From JAJPJQ01 sp036522615 (GTDB taxonomy: Bacteria; Desulfobacterota; Binatia; UBA9968): a stretch of DNA of 24,814 bases. Made by a program: the position numbers and the translations under genes. Below are positions 1 to 7,967 of this stretch, piece after piece. The stretch lies in the NCBI GenBank assembly GCA_036522615.1, contig DATDFN010000059.1, positions 1-24,814 on the forward strand, given 5' to 3'. The notes beneath the pieces are model-generated. The model did no database searches. It was not told the DNA's origin and worked only from the letters and a program-made list of their open reading frames with translations. The first letter of the stretch is position 1, and every line of letters starts with the position of its first letter.

Positions 1-1
1 A

Positions 2-142
2 GACCACGACTTCCTGCTCAAGGGAGACGTGTTCACCAAAGACGTGATCGAGGTGTGGCTCGAATACAAGCGCAAGAAAGAGGTCGACGCGATCCGGCTC
101 CGTCCCCATCCGTATGAGTTCGCGCTCTATTTTGATATCTAA
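2..142 (+). CDS. glnA: Glutamine synthetase, C-terminal end (partial)
   Basis: Only the last 46 codons are present; the gene begins outside the window. The reading frame ends with the block RLRPHPYEFALYFDI followed by TAA, the highly conserved C-terminus of type I glutamine synthetase (ATP-dependent condensation of ammonia with glutamate in the cytoplasm). The preceding FLLKGDVFTKDVIEVWLEYK is also typical of the family's end. The adenylylation tyrosine and active-site residues lie upstream, so the GSI subtype and its regulation cannot be judged here. The next gene, 63 bases downstream on the same strand, encodes the PII protein, the usual glnA-glnB arrangement in many bacteria. The identification rests on sequence recognition plus this neighbour. 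Confidence 0.93.
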   Translation, partial: DHDFLLKGDVFTKDVIEVWLEYKRKKEVDAIRLRPHPYEFALYFDI

Positions 143-156
143 ACCCTTCGCCGGCC

Positions 157-182
157 GCCCTCTCCCCGTGCGGGGAGAGGGC
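157..182. repeat. Palindromic repeat (family A) between glnA and glnB
   Basis: Perfect 12-bp inverted arms GCCCTCTCCCCG / CGGGGAGAGGGC meet around a 2-base centre, giving an 11-bp stem with a GTGC loop. The same CCCTCTCCC/GGGAGAGGG core occurs twice inside the E2 gene at 19877-19915 and 19982-20014, so it is a dispersed element rather than a private glnAB structure. No T-run follows on either strand, so it is not a standard intrinsic terminator. In the glnA-glnB transcript it could act as a processing or attenuation hairpin, which is inference. Confidence 0.8.
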
Positions 183-205
183 GAGGCGAGCGGCCAGGAG
201 GCTCA

Positions 206-547
206 ATGAAAAAGATCGAAGCGATCATCAAGCCGTTCAAGCTCGACGAAGTGAAGCAGAAGCTCACCTCCATCGGAATCTCGGGCATGACGATAACCGA
301 GGTGAAAGGTTTCGGCCGGCAAAAGGGCCACACCGAGCTCTACCGCGGCGCGGAATACAGCGTGGACTTCCTGCCGAAAGTGAAGATCGAGATTCTCGCG
401 CCGTCGGAGCTGGCCGCCAAGATCGTCGAGACGATCCGCGATTCGGCGCAGACCGGCAAGATCGGCGACGGCAAGATCTTCGTCACCGACGTCGAAGAAG
501 TCATCCGCATCCGCACAAACGAGAGAGGGGAAGACGCGATCAGGTAG
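206..547 (+). CDS. glnB: Nitrogen regulatory protein PII
   Basis: A 113-residue PII signal-transduction protein, the usual family length. PII trimers sense ATP/ADP and 2-oxoglutarate and report nitrogen status to glutamine synthetase adenylylation, NtrB or ammonium channels. The T-loop carries the uridylylation tyrosine Y51 in ELYRGAEYSVDF, and the B-loop nucleotide-binding segment TGKIGDGKIF lies at residues 83-92. The N-terminus MKKIEAIIKPFKLDEVK is canonical. The start is supported by a strong AGGAGG at 196-201, five bases before the ATG. It follows glnA by 63 bases, separated by a palindromic repeat, and no amtB follows. This favours GlnB over GlnK, although sequence alone does not separate the two firmly. 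Confidence 0.96.
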   Translation: MKKIEAIIKPFKLDEVKQKLTSIGISGMTITEVKGFGRQKGHTELYRGAEYSVDFLPKVKIEILAPSELAAKIVETIRDSAQTGKIGDGKIFVTDVEEVIRIRTNERGEDAIR

Positions 548-586
548 CGGCGCGTCCTTTCTTCCTATCCGGGCGTTACGCGCGCG

Positions 587-2530
587 CTATCTTGCCGCAC
601 CGCCGCCGGGCATGAATCTGCCACCCAGATGCCGGGCGAGAAACTCCTCCGCCTTAGCGTAAAAATCCAGCTTGTTCTCTACTCGCAGCATACGGTGGCC
701 TTCGTCGTCGTAAATGAGGTATTCGACGGGCTTGTTCGCCTTGCGCATCGCCTCGACCATCTGCTCGCTCTCGCTCTTGACAACGCGGACGTCGTTCCGG
801 CTGTGGGCGATCAGGAGCGGCGCCTTGATGTTGTCGACGAAAAAAAGCGGCGAGCGGGACCGCATCAGCTCTTCATCTTTTTTTGGATCGCCGACCCGGC
901 GGTTGAATAGCGCCTCCGAGATCCTCCAATAGGCCGGCATCGTCTCCCGATGCGAGATCAGGCTGCTGATGCCGACGCGGCTTACGCCGGCGACGAAAAC
1001 GTCGGGGCTGAATGTGAGGGCGGCGAGCGTCGCATAGCCGCCGTAGGAGGCTCCCATGATCGCCATTTTTTTCGGATCGGCGATGCCTCGGTCGATGAGC
1101 CAGCGCGCGCCGTCGATCAGATCGTCGTTCATCTTGCCGCCCCATTCCTTGAATCCAGCCTCGACGAATTTTCTGCCGTAGCCTGTCGAGGAGCGGTAGT
1201 TCACTTGCAGCACAGCGTAGCCGCGGTTGGCGAGCCACTGCACCGCGTCATAATAGCCCCAGCGGTCGCGCGCCCACGGTCCGCCGTGGACTAGCAGCAC
1301 CGTCGGGAGATTTTTTTCTGCGCCGACGGGCAGTGTCAGGTAGCCGTGGAGCGTGAGCCCGTCGCGCGCGGAATACGCGATCGGACGCATCTTCGCAAGC
1401 TTCAACGATTCGAACTTGGAGCGCTCGCTGAAAAGCAGCGTGGCCGTCTTCGTAGCGCGATCGTACGCGTAATTTCGCCTAGCGCCAGTGTCGCTCTCGT
1501 AAGAAACGATCCAGATCTGATCCGCCAGATCGCGGCGTCCAAGACCCGCAGAGGTAATGATCGGCGAATCGTACGGCGGATTCTCGAGCGTAAATTCCCC
1601 GTCGTGAAGCTGCCGCAGCCGCGCCAGGTCGTCGGCGACGGCGGGATCGAGCCCTTGCCATTCGAGCTTATCGCGGTAATACGCGACCGCCTGCACTTCT
1701 TTAGTGACGGGATGGATGACAACGTGTTGAATGTCGTAGTCGGGGTCGTGCGCGAGTACCGTCTCCTTGCCCGTGGCGAGGTCGATGGCGAGAAGTCCTG
1801 AGGTATTTTGGTCGGGCGTGCCGCGCTTGTAGAAGGTTTTCTCGTCGCGCGAGTAGCCGTAGAAGCCGCCGCTTTCGCCCGGCTGCGCGCGCCGCAGCAT
1901 CCGCCATGGCGATTTCTCGTTGTCGCGGATGATGACGCCCGGCGCCGTCGCCGCGATGCGGATTCTCCAATCGCGGTCCGCTGCCCACCATACCTGGCGA
2001 CCGCTATTGCGATGGATCATGCGGGTTTCGCCAGTCGTGATATCGACCCGGTAAACGTCGTGAAAGTGGCGGTTTCTGAGATTCATCGCGATCAGAATGT
2101 CGCCCGGAAAGTCGGGACTCACCGCGAACAGCATGGAAAGGACTCCGGGATAAGGTGTCAGGTTTTTCTGCGCGCCGGTGGCGATGTCAACCGTGTAGAG
2201 CTGCCAGTTCTCGTCGCCGCCGTTGTCCTGCGCGAAGATTAAATGCGCGCCGTCGTAAAGCCAGGTGTAATGAAGGATGCCGCGCTTCTTTTCGTCGGTA
2301 AGACGCCTATCGTCCTTGCCGTAAAGCGTCCTCACCCAGAGCTGCATGACATTGTCGCGATCGGGTCGGAGGTAGGCGAGGTATTTTCCGTCGGGTGAAA
2401 TCTGCGGATTGCTGCGCTCGGGATTGCCGAAAAGTATTTCCCGCGCGATCAGACGCGGCTCATTGGAGTTCAAGCTGCAAGCGGAGAGAAAGAGGGCGGC
2501 GACGAGCCAGACGGAGCGGAGGATCTTCAT
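587..2530 (-). CDS. S9 family serine peptidase, predicted lipoprotein
   Basis: Prolyl-oligopeptidase (S9) family protein of the dipeptidyl/acylaminoacyl peptidase type, 647 aa from the start chosen here. That start has AAGGAG shortly upstream and places a signal sequence directly at the N-terminus; a longer frame begins at 2551 without such support. The leader MKILRSVWLVAALFLSAC ends in a lipobox (LSAC, Cys18), so it is probably lipid-anchored after Lgt/LspA processing. An N-terminal beta-propeller region (about residues 30-380, with repeats such as SPDGKYLAY) precedes a C-terminal alpha/beta-hydrolase domain. The catalytic triad is visible: Ser495 in GASYGGYA, Asp580 in HSRND and His612 in DDEGHR; the HGGPW motif at about 415 fits the oxyanion region. 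Likely role: periplasmic or surface peptide hydrolysis. It converges on glnB, with no obvious terminator in the 39-base gap. Confidence 0.93.
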   Translation of the reverse strand: MKILRSVWLVAALFLSACSLNSNEPRLIAREILFGNPERSNPQISPDGKYLAYLRPDRDNVMQLWVRTLYGKDDRRLTDEKKRGILHYTWLYDGAHLIFAQDNGGDENWQLYTVDIATGAQKNLTPYPGVLSMLFAVSPDFPGDILIAMNLRNRHFHDVYRVDITTGETRMIHRNSGRQVWWAADRDWRIRIAATAPGVIIRDNEKSPWRMLRRAQPGESGGFYGYSRDEKTFYKRGTPDQNTSGLLAIDLATGKETVLAHDPDYDIQHVVIHPVTKEVQAVAYYRDKLEWQGLDPAVADDLARLRQLHDGEFTLENPPYDSPIITSAGLGRRDLADQIWIVSYESDTGARRNYAYDRATKTATLLFSERSKFESLKLAKMRPIAYSARDGLTLHGYLTLPVGAEKNLPTVLLVHGGPWARDRWGYYDAVQWLANRGYAVLQVNYRSSTGYGRKFVEAGFKEWGGKMNDDLIDGARWLIDRGIADPKKMAIMGASYGGYATLAALTFSPDVFVAGVSRVGISSLISHRETMPAYWRISEALFNRRVGDPKKDEELMRSRSPLFFVDNIKAPLLIAHSRNDVRVVKSESEQMVEAMRKANKPVEYLIYDDEGHRMLRVENKLDFYAKAEEFLARHLGGRFMPGGGAAR

Positions 2531-2617
2531 GATCGAGCTCCTTTCGCGCACGTAAGATGGGAGGCGGAGGCGAGATCCAGATGTTAGCCGGGCGCTATCA
2601 TCGCGCAGAAAACCGCT

Positions 2618-4069
2618 TTAGGCAAGACGCGATTGCGGCGGCTCATGGCCCTCCGGAATCCTTCTTATGCTCCCCCTTACCAGCGACGTAACGATTCCCA
2701 TCGCGCAGATCGCGCCGAGGATTTCGAGCGCGATCTTCATGCCGGCCATGAACGCCGGGACGGGAATGCGCGAAGCGGCCGCGGTCGAGACGGCGACGCC
2801 GCCGACGTAAGCCGACAGGACCGATGTGGAGACGGCGATGCTGATCGCTTGGCCGGTGAAGCGGAAGGTCGAGAGCAGCGCCGCGGCGACGCCGTACTGG
2901 CGCTTCTCGACCGAGCTCACGGTCGCGTTTACGTTGGGCGAGCTGAAAAAAGCGTGGCCGACGCCGAGCAGCACGAGGCGCGCGGCGATCGACAGCGCGC
3001 CGGAATCGGCGGCGAGGCGCGAGAGCGAGAAAATCGACGCCGCGACCAGCGCCATGCCTATCGACGAGAGAATTCTCGGCTGGATGCGATCCGACAGCCG
3101 GCCGCTCAGCGGCGACAGCGCCGCCATCGTTACCGGCTGCGCCAGCATGATGAAGCCCGCCTGCTCCGGGCGGAAGCCGGAGACGACCTGCAGATAGAGC
3201 GACATGATGAACGACACGCCGAAAACCGCGCTGTAGTTCAACAGCGCGGTCAGCGTCGAGCAGGCGAACGCGGCGTTGCGGAAAAGCCGGACGTCGAGCA
3301 GCGGCGACGCGACGCGCGTCTCGTAAAAAATGAACAGCGCGAGCAGCGCGAGGCCGGACGCGACGAGCGTGCGCGAGAACGGCGCGCCGCTCATTTCCGA
3401 CAGCGTGAGCCCCAAGAGCACGAGCGTCAGCACGAGCGCCCAGACGACCATGCCGAAGAAATCGAGCTTCTCACCGCGGCTTTGCGCCGCGTCGCGCGGC
3501 ACTTTCGTGAGCGCGAGCGCGATCACGCCGATGCCGATCGGCACGTTGACGTAGAAGATCGAGCGCCAGCCGAGGCTCTCGACGAGAAATCCGCCGACCG
3601 ACGGCCCGAGCGAGAGCCCGACGTAGACGGCGGCGGTCTGGATGCCGAGCGCTTTGCCGCGCTCCTCCTGTGGGAAAATCGACGTCAGCAGCGCGATCGA
3701 GTTGCCCGCCATCATCGCCGCGGCGACGCCTTGGACGAAGCGCGCGGCGATGAGGCTCGAAAGAGAAAACGCCAAGCCGCAGAACGCCGACGCCGCCGTG
3801 AAGAGCGCCACGCCGGCGACATAGATGCGGCGCCGCCCGCGGATGTCCGCGAGGCGTCCGAACGGGATGACGCAGATCGTGAGGCCGAGGACGTAAGCCG
3901 TGATGATCCACCCGAGCGCGACGACGTCGCTGCGAAAATCGCGGCCGATCGTGGGCAGCGCCAAATTGACGACGCTGCCGTCGAACGGCGTCATGAAGGC
4001 GCCGAAGGTCGCGACGGCGAGCGCGGCGCGCTTCGACGCGCGGGTGAACGGGTCCCCTTCTCCAGGCAT
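2618..4069 (-). CDS. MFS transporter, DHA2 (EmrB/QacA-like) family
   Basis: A 483-residue inner-membrane major facilitator protein with many hydrophobic helices, matching the 14-helix drug:H+ antiporter-2 family in length and motifs. Motif D1-like FDGSVVNLALP lies at about residues 29-39, motif A GRLADIRGRRR at 71-81 and motif C GLSLGPSVGGFL at 151-162. The expected role is proton-driven export of drugs or metabolites; the substrate cannot be inferred. No membrane-fusion partner (EmrA/HlyD) or TetR/MarR regulator is adjacent. The proposed ATG lacks a clear Shine-Dalgarno sequence, and no better in-frame alternative stands out. A dispersed inverted repeat (4099-4182) lies in its upstream region, separating it from the small membrane protein and ubiD genes on the same strand. 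Confidence 0.93.
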   Translation of the reverse strand: MPGEGDPFTRASKRAALAVATFGAFMTPFDGSVVNLALPTIGRDFRSDVVALGWIITAYVLGLTICVIPFGRLADIRGRRRIYVAGVALFTAASAFCGLAFSLSSLIAARFVQGVAAAMMAGNSIALLTSIFPQEERGKALGIQTAAVYVGLSLGPSVGGFLVESLGWRSIFYVNVPIGIGVIALALTKVPRDAAQSRGEKLDFFGMVVWALVLTLVLLGLTLSEMSGAPFSRTLVASGLALLALFIFYETRVASPLLDVRLFRNAAFACSTLTALLNYSAVFGVSFIMSLYLQVVSGFRPEQAGFIMLAQPVTMAALSPLSGRLSDRIQPRILSSIGMALVAASIFSLSRLAADSGALSIAARLVLLGVGHAFFSSPNVNATVSSVEKRQYGVAAALLSTFRFTGQAISIAVSTSVLSAYVGGVAVSTAAASRIPVPAFMAGMKIALEILGAICAMGIVTSLVRGSIRRIPEGHEPPQSRLA

Positions 4070-4098
4070 GCGGGCGATACTAACAGGAAGACGATTTA

Positions 4099-4182
4099 TC
4101 GGAGAGATTCTTCGCTGCGCTCAGAATAAGATAACTGACGCGACATTCCCGTCATCCTGAACGAAGTGAAGGATCTCTCCGA
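4099..4182. repeat. Imperfect inverted repeat (family B), intergenic
   Basis: Two 29-base arms, 4099-4127 and 4154-4182, are inverted copies with about five mismatches, starting TCGGAGAGAT and ending ATCTCTCCGA. The right arm contains the GTCATCCTGAACGAAGTGAAG string, of a type seen repeatedly between genes in many bacterial genomes (recalled, not searched). It occupies most of the 188-base gap between the small membrane protein gene and the MFS gene. The rest of that gap shows no gene and no clear promoter. Confidence 0.75.
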
Positions 4183-4257
4183 AACACAGTAGCGACGTAA
4201 GACTCAAAATCCAGAATCGGGGAAGAATTCGTCGGCGCCGGTGGCGCCGCAATCAGA

Positions 4258-4455
4258 TCATTTCAGCCGGCTCAGCTGCCACATCCACAGGCTCAAGGCG
4301 CCGAAGATGAAAAAAGCGACGGCGCTCGCCCAGAGCGGCACCCAGTGGCCGCCCGCCATGACTCCGGCTTGGAGGATGACGCGCGTCAGCTGCGCGAGCG
4401 CCAGCAATCCGAAGACGACGCTCGCAACGCGGAGGCCGAAGGTTTGTGAGCGCAT
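4258..4455 (-). CDS. Small two-helix membrane protein of unknown function
   Basis: A 65-residue hypothetical protein. Two hydrophobic stretches (about residues 8-30 and 38-60) predict two transmembrane helices joined by a short polar-glycine turn (GGHWVPLW), ending in the basic tail SRLK. The start is supported by a strong TAAGGAG about eight bases before the ATG. It begins 24 bases after the ubiD-family stop codon on the same strand, so it is probably co-transcribed with it. No family is recognised and no function is assigned. The good ribosome binding site and amphipathic layout argue for a real gene rather than a chance frame. Confidence 0.72.
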   Translation of the reverse strand: MRSQTFGLRVASVVFGLLALAQLTRVILQAGVMAGGHWVPLWASAVAFFIFGALSLWMWQLSRLK

Positions 4456-4479
4456 CGTGCTGTCTCCTTAGAGACGCGC

Positions 4480-6093
4480 TTACTTCTTTCCCTTATCTTC
4501 GCCGGGCTGCTTGCCCGGCTCGAAGCCGCCGACCTCGTGGTAGACGACTTTGCTCTCCTGCTCGAACGCGCGCACTTTCGGCGTATCGCCGGGAAGGCCG
4601 AGCTTCTTCCACATACCGGCGACCTGGTCGTAGACTTCCTTCCTCAGCGCGGTGCGCTTGGAGAAGACCGGCAGATAGCGGTGCTCTTTGCACGCGTTGA
4701 TCAACGCCTTCGAGCCGTACGGCCGCTCCTCCGGCGGATTCTGCGTCGGATCGAGCCACGTGCTCCAGGTGTTGCGCAGGATGTCGATATCCTCGATCGG
4801 GTTGCAGCGGCTGCTCATTGCCCAGATGACCTGGTCCATGTCGGTCGGGTCGACATCCTCGTCGACGGCGATAATCCATTTCGTGTAATAGGCGCCGCCG
4901 GGTACCTGCGCCGCGAGCGCGAGCGCCTGCGCCGCGTGACCGGCGTAGCGCTGCTCCAGGCTCAAGACCGTCATGCCGAAGCCGCCCGCGCCGGCCGGAT
5001 GGCAATAGACACCCTGGATGCCGGGGATGCCGAGCTTGTCGAAATCGTCCCAGATGCGCGCGGAGCGTATGATCGAGAAGAAGCCGCTCTGCTCGTTCGA
5101 CGGATAGTCCGCCATCAGCGCGTTGGTGAGGATCGGCTTGTTGCGGTAATGCATCGCCGTTACTTCGACGAGCGGGCAGCCGGCTTCCGGCCGGCCGTAA
5201 TAGCCGGGAAACTCGCCGAACGGCCCTTCGGTCTTGACCGAATTCGGTTTGATGATGCCTTCGATCACAAGCTCCGCGTTTGCCGGGATCAATAAATCGG
5301 TCGTCGTGCCGCGCACGACGGGGATCGGCTGGCCTTTGACGCCGCCGGCGAACTCGTACTCGGAGACGTTCTTCGCGAACGTCTGCGAGCCGATCACCAT
5401 GAAAAGCGGGTCGATGCCCCAGCACGCGGCGACCGGAATCGCCTCGCCTTTCTGCCACGCGCGCGTGATGTGAAGGCGCGCGTCCTTGCCGGGCGAGAGA
5501 TAGAGTCCCGCCTCCTTTTTTCCCTGAAGCATCATGCGGTAGGTGCCGATGTTGAGATAGCCGGTGTCGGGGTCGCGCGTGATGACCGCGTCGGCGGTGC
5601 CGGCGTAGCGCCCGCCGTCGAGCGGCCAATGCTTGGCGATCGGCAGCGCTTCGAGATCGACTTGGTTGCCGGTCTTGCTGTTCTCGTAGAACGCCGCCTC
5701 GCTCTTTTGCACCTCGCGCGGCGGGATGCGGCGCTTCAGCTTGTCCTTGACGCGGCGGATAAGCTCCAGCGTCGGCGTATCGGGCGCCTCTTCGAGCGTG
5801 AGCGCAATACGCTTGAAGCTGGGACCGAGGATGTTCCATAGATGGCGCGCGCCGATCGGGCTCTGCTCGAAGCCCTTGGTCTTCTCCATCAGGATCGCCG
5901 GCGAGGGATTCTGCTTCGCGACGAGGTAGCCGATCGCGCTCATTTGCTCGGTCGCGTCGACCGGCTCCTTGATGCGGATCAGCTCGCCGATCTCGTCGAC
6001 CCGTTCGAGCCAATCGCGCAGGTCCTGAATCGGTTCGTGCGGCGGCTCTTTGATCGACGCCGCGTGCGAGGATCGTTTCTCGGCTTTGGCCAT
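4480..6093 (-). CDS. UbiD family (de)carboxylase
   Basis: A 537-residue UbiD-family enzyme, which uses prenylated FMN for reversible decarboxylation of unsaturated or aromatic acids in the cytoplasm. Signature elements: N181-IGTY-R186 (spacing identical to the Asn/Arg pair that binds Mn and prFMN in Fdc1), the SEYEFAGG segment at about 244-251, and E289-GPFG-E294-FPGYY, the catalytic Glu region with the usual five-residue spacing. GGAGG before the ATG supports the start. The family includes ubiquinone-pathway UbiD, phenolic acid, cinnamate and polyaromatic decarboxylases. The neighbouring class II aldolase gene, and the absence of ubiquinone genes, favour a catabolic role over ubiquinone synthesis, so no gene symbol is given. 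No UbiX (prFMN synthase) gene lies in the window; the cofactor must be made elsewhere. Confidence 0.92.
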   Translation of the reverse strand: MAKAEKRSSHAASIKEPPHEPIQDLRDWLERVDEIGELIRIKEPVDATEQMSAIGYLVAKQNPSPAILMEKTKGFEQSPIGARHLWNILGPSFKRIALTLEEAPDTPTLELIRRVKDKLKRRIPPREVQKSEAAFYENSKTGNQVDLEALPIAKHWPLDGGRYAGTADAVITRDPDTGYLNIGTYRMMLQGKKEAGLYLSPGKDARLHITRAWQKGEAIPVAACWGIDPLFMVIGSQTFAKNVSEYEFAGGVKGQPIPVVRGTTTDLLIPANAELVIEGIIKPNSVKTEGPFGEFPGYYGRPEAGCPLVEVTAMHYRNKPILTNALMADYPSNEQSGFFSIIRSARIWDDFDKLGIPGIQGVYCHPAGAGGFGMTVLSLEQRYAGHAAQALALAAQVPGGAYYTKWIIAVDEDVDPTDMDQVIWAMSSRCNPIEDIDILRNTWSTWLDPTQNPPEERPYGSKALINACKEHRYLPVFSKRTALRKEVYDQVAGMWKKLGLPGDTPKVRAFEQESKVVYHEVGGFEPGKQPGEDKGKK

Positions 6094-6181
6094 GCGGTTT
6101 CCTCCGGAGATAACTACGTATTATTGTGCGCTAAACAGACTCTTCACCTTGCTTGAAAACGCACCGGGATTCAAGCGCTTG

Positions 6182-6913
6182 TCACCGCCCCGGCAAGAGG
6201 GAAGTGAAGTAACTGAACGCGTCGTACGCCCGGTAGACCATGTTCTCGCGCATGATGTCGATCTCTTTCTGCGGCATCGTTACCGGCTTGCCGACCGAGC
6301 TCGCGACCCACTGCATATGCGCCGTGCGCTCGAGATAAATCGCGTGCACGGTGGCGTACTCCAGGCTGTCGCCGACCATGATGATGCCGTGGCCTTGAAG
6401 CAGCATCGCCATCCGGTCGCCGAGCGTCCGCGCGACCTCGGCGCCGTCTTGCACGGTGGTGATGAGCCGCGGGCTCGGGAAGATCGGCGTCTCGGGCGCG
6501 AACGGCGCCGCCTGGTTGTAGATCGGCAGCAGCGGCACGCCGGCGACGGAGAACGCCGTCGCCAGCGGCTGGTGCGTGTGCACGACGGAATTTACGTCGG
6601 GGCGCGCCTCGTAGATCGACGCGTGGAGCATCGTCTCGCGCGGCGGCGCCTTGACCTTGGTTACCTGGCGCTTGCCCGCGACCTTCGCCGCGTTCTGCTC
6701 GCAGACCGCTTTATACTCGTCGATGTCGACGGTGATGATGTCCCGCGCTGCGATGCGTCCGAGCGGCGCGAGCACCGGTTTGATTAAAAACTTTCGCGTG
6801 CCGGGAATGCGCGCGCTCTGGTGGCCGTGATAATCGGCCAGCCCCTGGTGAAACAGGATGCGGTTGCCGAGCGCGACTTTTTTCTTCAGATCGTTGATGT
6901 CTTTCGCTTTCAC
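6182..6913 (-). CDS. Class II aldolase/adducin family protein
   Basis: A 243-residue protein starting at a GTG that overlaps the upstream acyltransferase stop by 4 bases (GTGA), with GAGGAGGAG just upstream. A longer frame begins at 7027, but its extra 38 residues match nothing in the family and overlap the neighbouring gene. Zinc-binding features are visible: E93 in PRETMLH, H112-T-H114 in VVHTHQ and H175 in LLQGHG. The family splits sugar phosphates (fuculose-1-P, ribulose-5-P epimerase types) but also includes aromatic decarboxylases such as 3,4-dihydroxyphthalate decarboxylases. Lying 88 bases upstream of a UbiD-family gene, it may act in carboxylic or aromatic acid breakdown rather than sugar metabolism; this is inference. 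Substrate unknown. Confidence 0.9.
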   Translation of the reverse strand: MKAKDINDLKKKVALGNRILFHQGLADYHGHQSARIPGTRKFLIKPVLAPLGRIAARDIITVDIDEYKAVCEQNAAKVAGKRQVTKVKAPPRETMLHASIYEARPDVNSVVHTHQPLATAFSVAGVPLLPIYNQAAPFAPETPIFPSPRLITTVQDGAEVARTLGDRMAMLLQGHGIIMVGDSLEYATVHAIYLERTAHMQWVASSVGKPVTMPQKEIDIMRENMVYRAYDAFSYFTSLLPGR

Positions 6914-7890
6914 CTCGTCTCCTCCTCGGGTTTGTTGTGGCCGGCCTTTGCAGCCGGCGCAGGATAAAGATCTTTCTGCGGCGCGGCGGGATCGGCATCC
7001 TGCCAGCGCACTGTGAACCAGTTCCACTGATCGGGATGCGCGGCGACGGTCTTTTCCAGCCAGCGCGTCATCCTCCGCGTGTTCTCCGCCACGTCGGCTT
7101 TCACGTCGCCGGTGCGGCAGAGGTCAATTTTCGGATCGACTTCCAATCGAAGCGTGCCATCTTCATCGCGGAGCATCGCCGCCGGCACGACCGGGGCGCC
7201 GGTCCTGAGCGCGAGCGTCGCCGGGCCGCGGCGGGCGGTGACCGTGCGTCCGAAAAACGGGACCTGAACGCCGCTGCCCGAGCGGAACTCGTCCGCGATG
7301 ACGATCGCGATGCCGTTCTGCCGCAAGACTTCCGTGAGCTCGCGAAACGCCTCTTTCCTCGGGCGCGAATGAATCGTTTTCTGCCCCACTTTTTCGCGGT
7401 ATCGGTCCCACAGGTCCCCGACGCTGCCGCCGCGCGGATGGTTGATCAATACATGGACCGGCAACCCTTCCGCGGCGAGGCGCGTGCCGAGCATTAAAAA
7501 ATTGCCGATGTGCGCGCTGAGGACGATAACGCCCTGCCTTTTAGCCAGCGCGGCATGTAGATGCTCGAGGCCCGCGGCCGGAATTTCCGCGCGGATCGCC
7601 GGCAGATCGCTCTCGACGGCGAAACCGACCTCGGCGAAACTGCGAAAAAAACTCCTCAGCGAGCCCCGAACAACGGCCGCGCTGCCGCCGGCGAGTTGCT
7701 TACCCAGCGCCGCTTCTACATTTCGCGCCGACCGCTCGCGGTATCCGCGGAAGAGCCGGTACGCGAGATCGCCGAGCCCCTGGAACAGCCCGAGCAGAAG
7801 CCTCCGCGGCGTCAGCCGCACCAGCAGCCTGCCGCTCCAGATACCGATCAACAGGGCGATATAGGCGAGCGTCGCGCGGACCCGGGACAT
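6910..7890 (-). CDS. LpxL/HtrB-like lipid A acyltransferase, atypical catalytic motif
   Basis: A 326-residue lysophospholipid/lipid A acyltransferase (LPLAT) family protein, close to the usual 300-330 aa. An N-terminal hydrophobic anchor (about residues 6-20), RSARNVEAAL at 53-62, the catalytic-histidine block SAHIGNFLMLG at 125-135, IADEFRSGSGVQVPFFG at 198-214 and GAPVVPAAMLRD at 231-242 follow the LpxL order. Family members transfer acyl chains to lipid A on the inner membrane. Oddly, the HX4(D/E) motif reads H127-IGNF-L132, so the expected acidic residue is Leu; the codons were re-read and are unambiguous. It may be a divergent or non-acylating homologue. It is first in an apparent operon and overlaps the class II aldolase by 4 bases, an unexpected partner. 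Confidence 0.85.
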   Translation of the reverse strand: MSRVRATLAYIALLIGIWSGRLLVRLTPRRLLLGLFQGLGDLAYRLFRGYRERSARNVEAALGKQLAGGSAAVVRGSLRSFFRSFAEVGFAVESDLPAIRAEIPAAGLEHLHAALAKRQGVIVLSAHIGNFLMLGTRLAAEGLPVHVLINHPRGGSVGDLWDRYREKVGQKTIHSRPRKEAFRELTEVLRQNGIAIVIADEFRSGSGVQVPFFGRTVTARRGPATLALRTGAPVVPAAMLRDEDGTLRLEVDPKIDLCRTGDVKADVAENTRRMTRWLEKTVAAHPDQWNWFTVRWQDADPAAPQKDLYPAPAAKAGHNKPEEETR

Positions 7891-7967
7891 TTCCGTAAGC
7901 CAGTCTGGCTTTCAAGTACCGGCGCGGAAAGCTCCGGCATCTTGGCTCTAGCACACTCGGAGAGGCT

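Noticed and set aside
550..582. GCGCGT/ACGCGC inverted repeat in the glnB-peptidase convergent gap as a bidirectional terminator
   Set aside because: Six-base arms with a loop of more than 20 bases and no T-runs.
2633..4129. Plus-strand 498-codon open frame opposite the MFS gene
   Set aside because: Low-complexity Arg/Asp/Glu composition typical of an antisense frame in GC-rich DNA; the minus strand encodes a clear DHA2 transporter.
6151..6176. GCTTGAA/TTCAAGC inverted repeat between the class II aldolase and ubiD genes
   Set aside because: Only a 7-bp stem with a 12-base loop and no T-run; could be chance.
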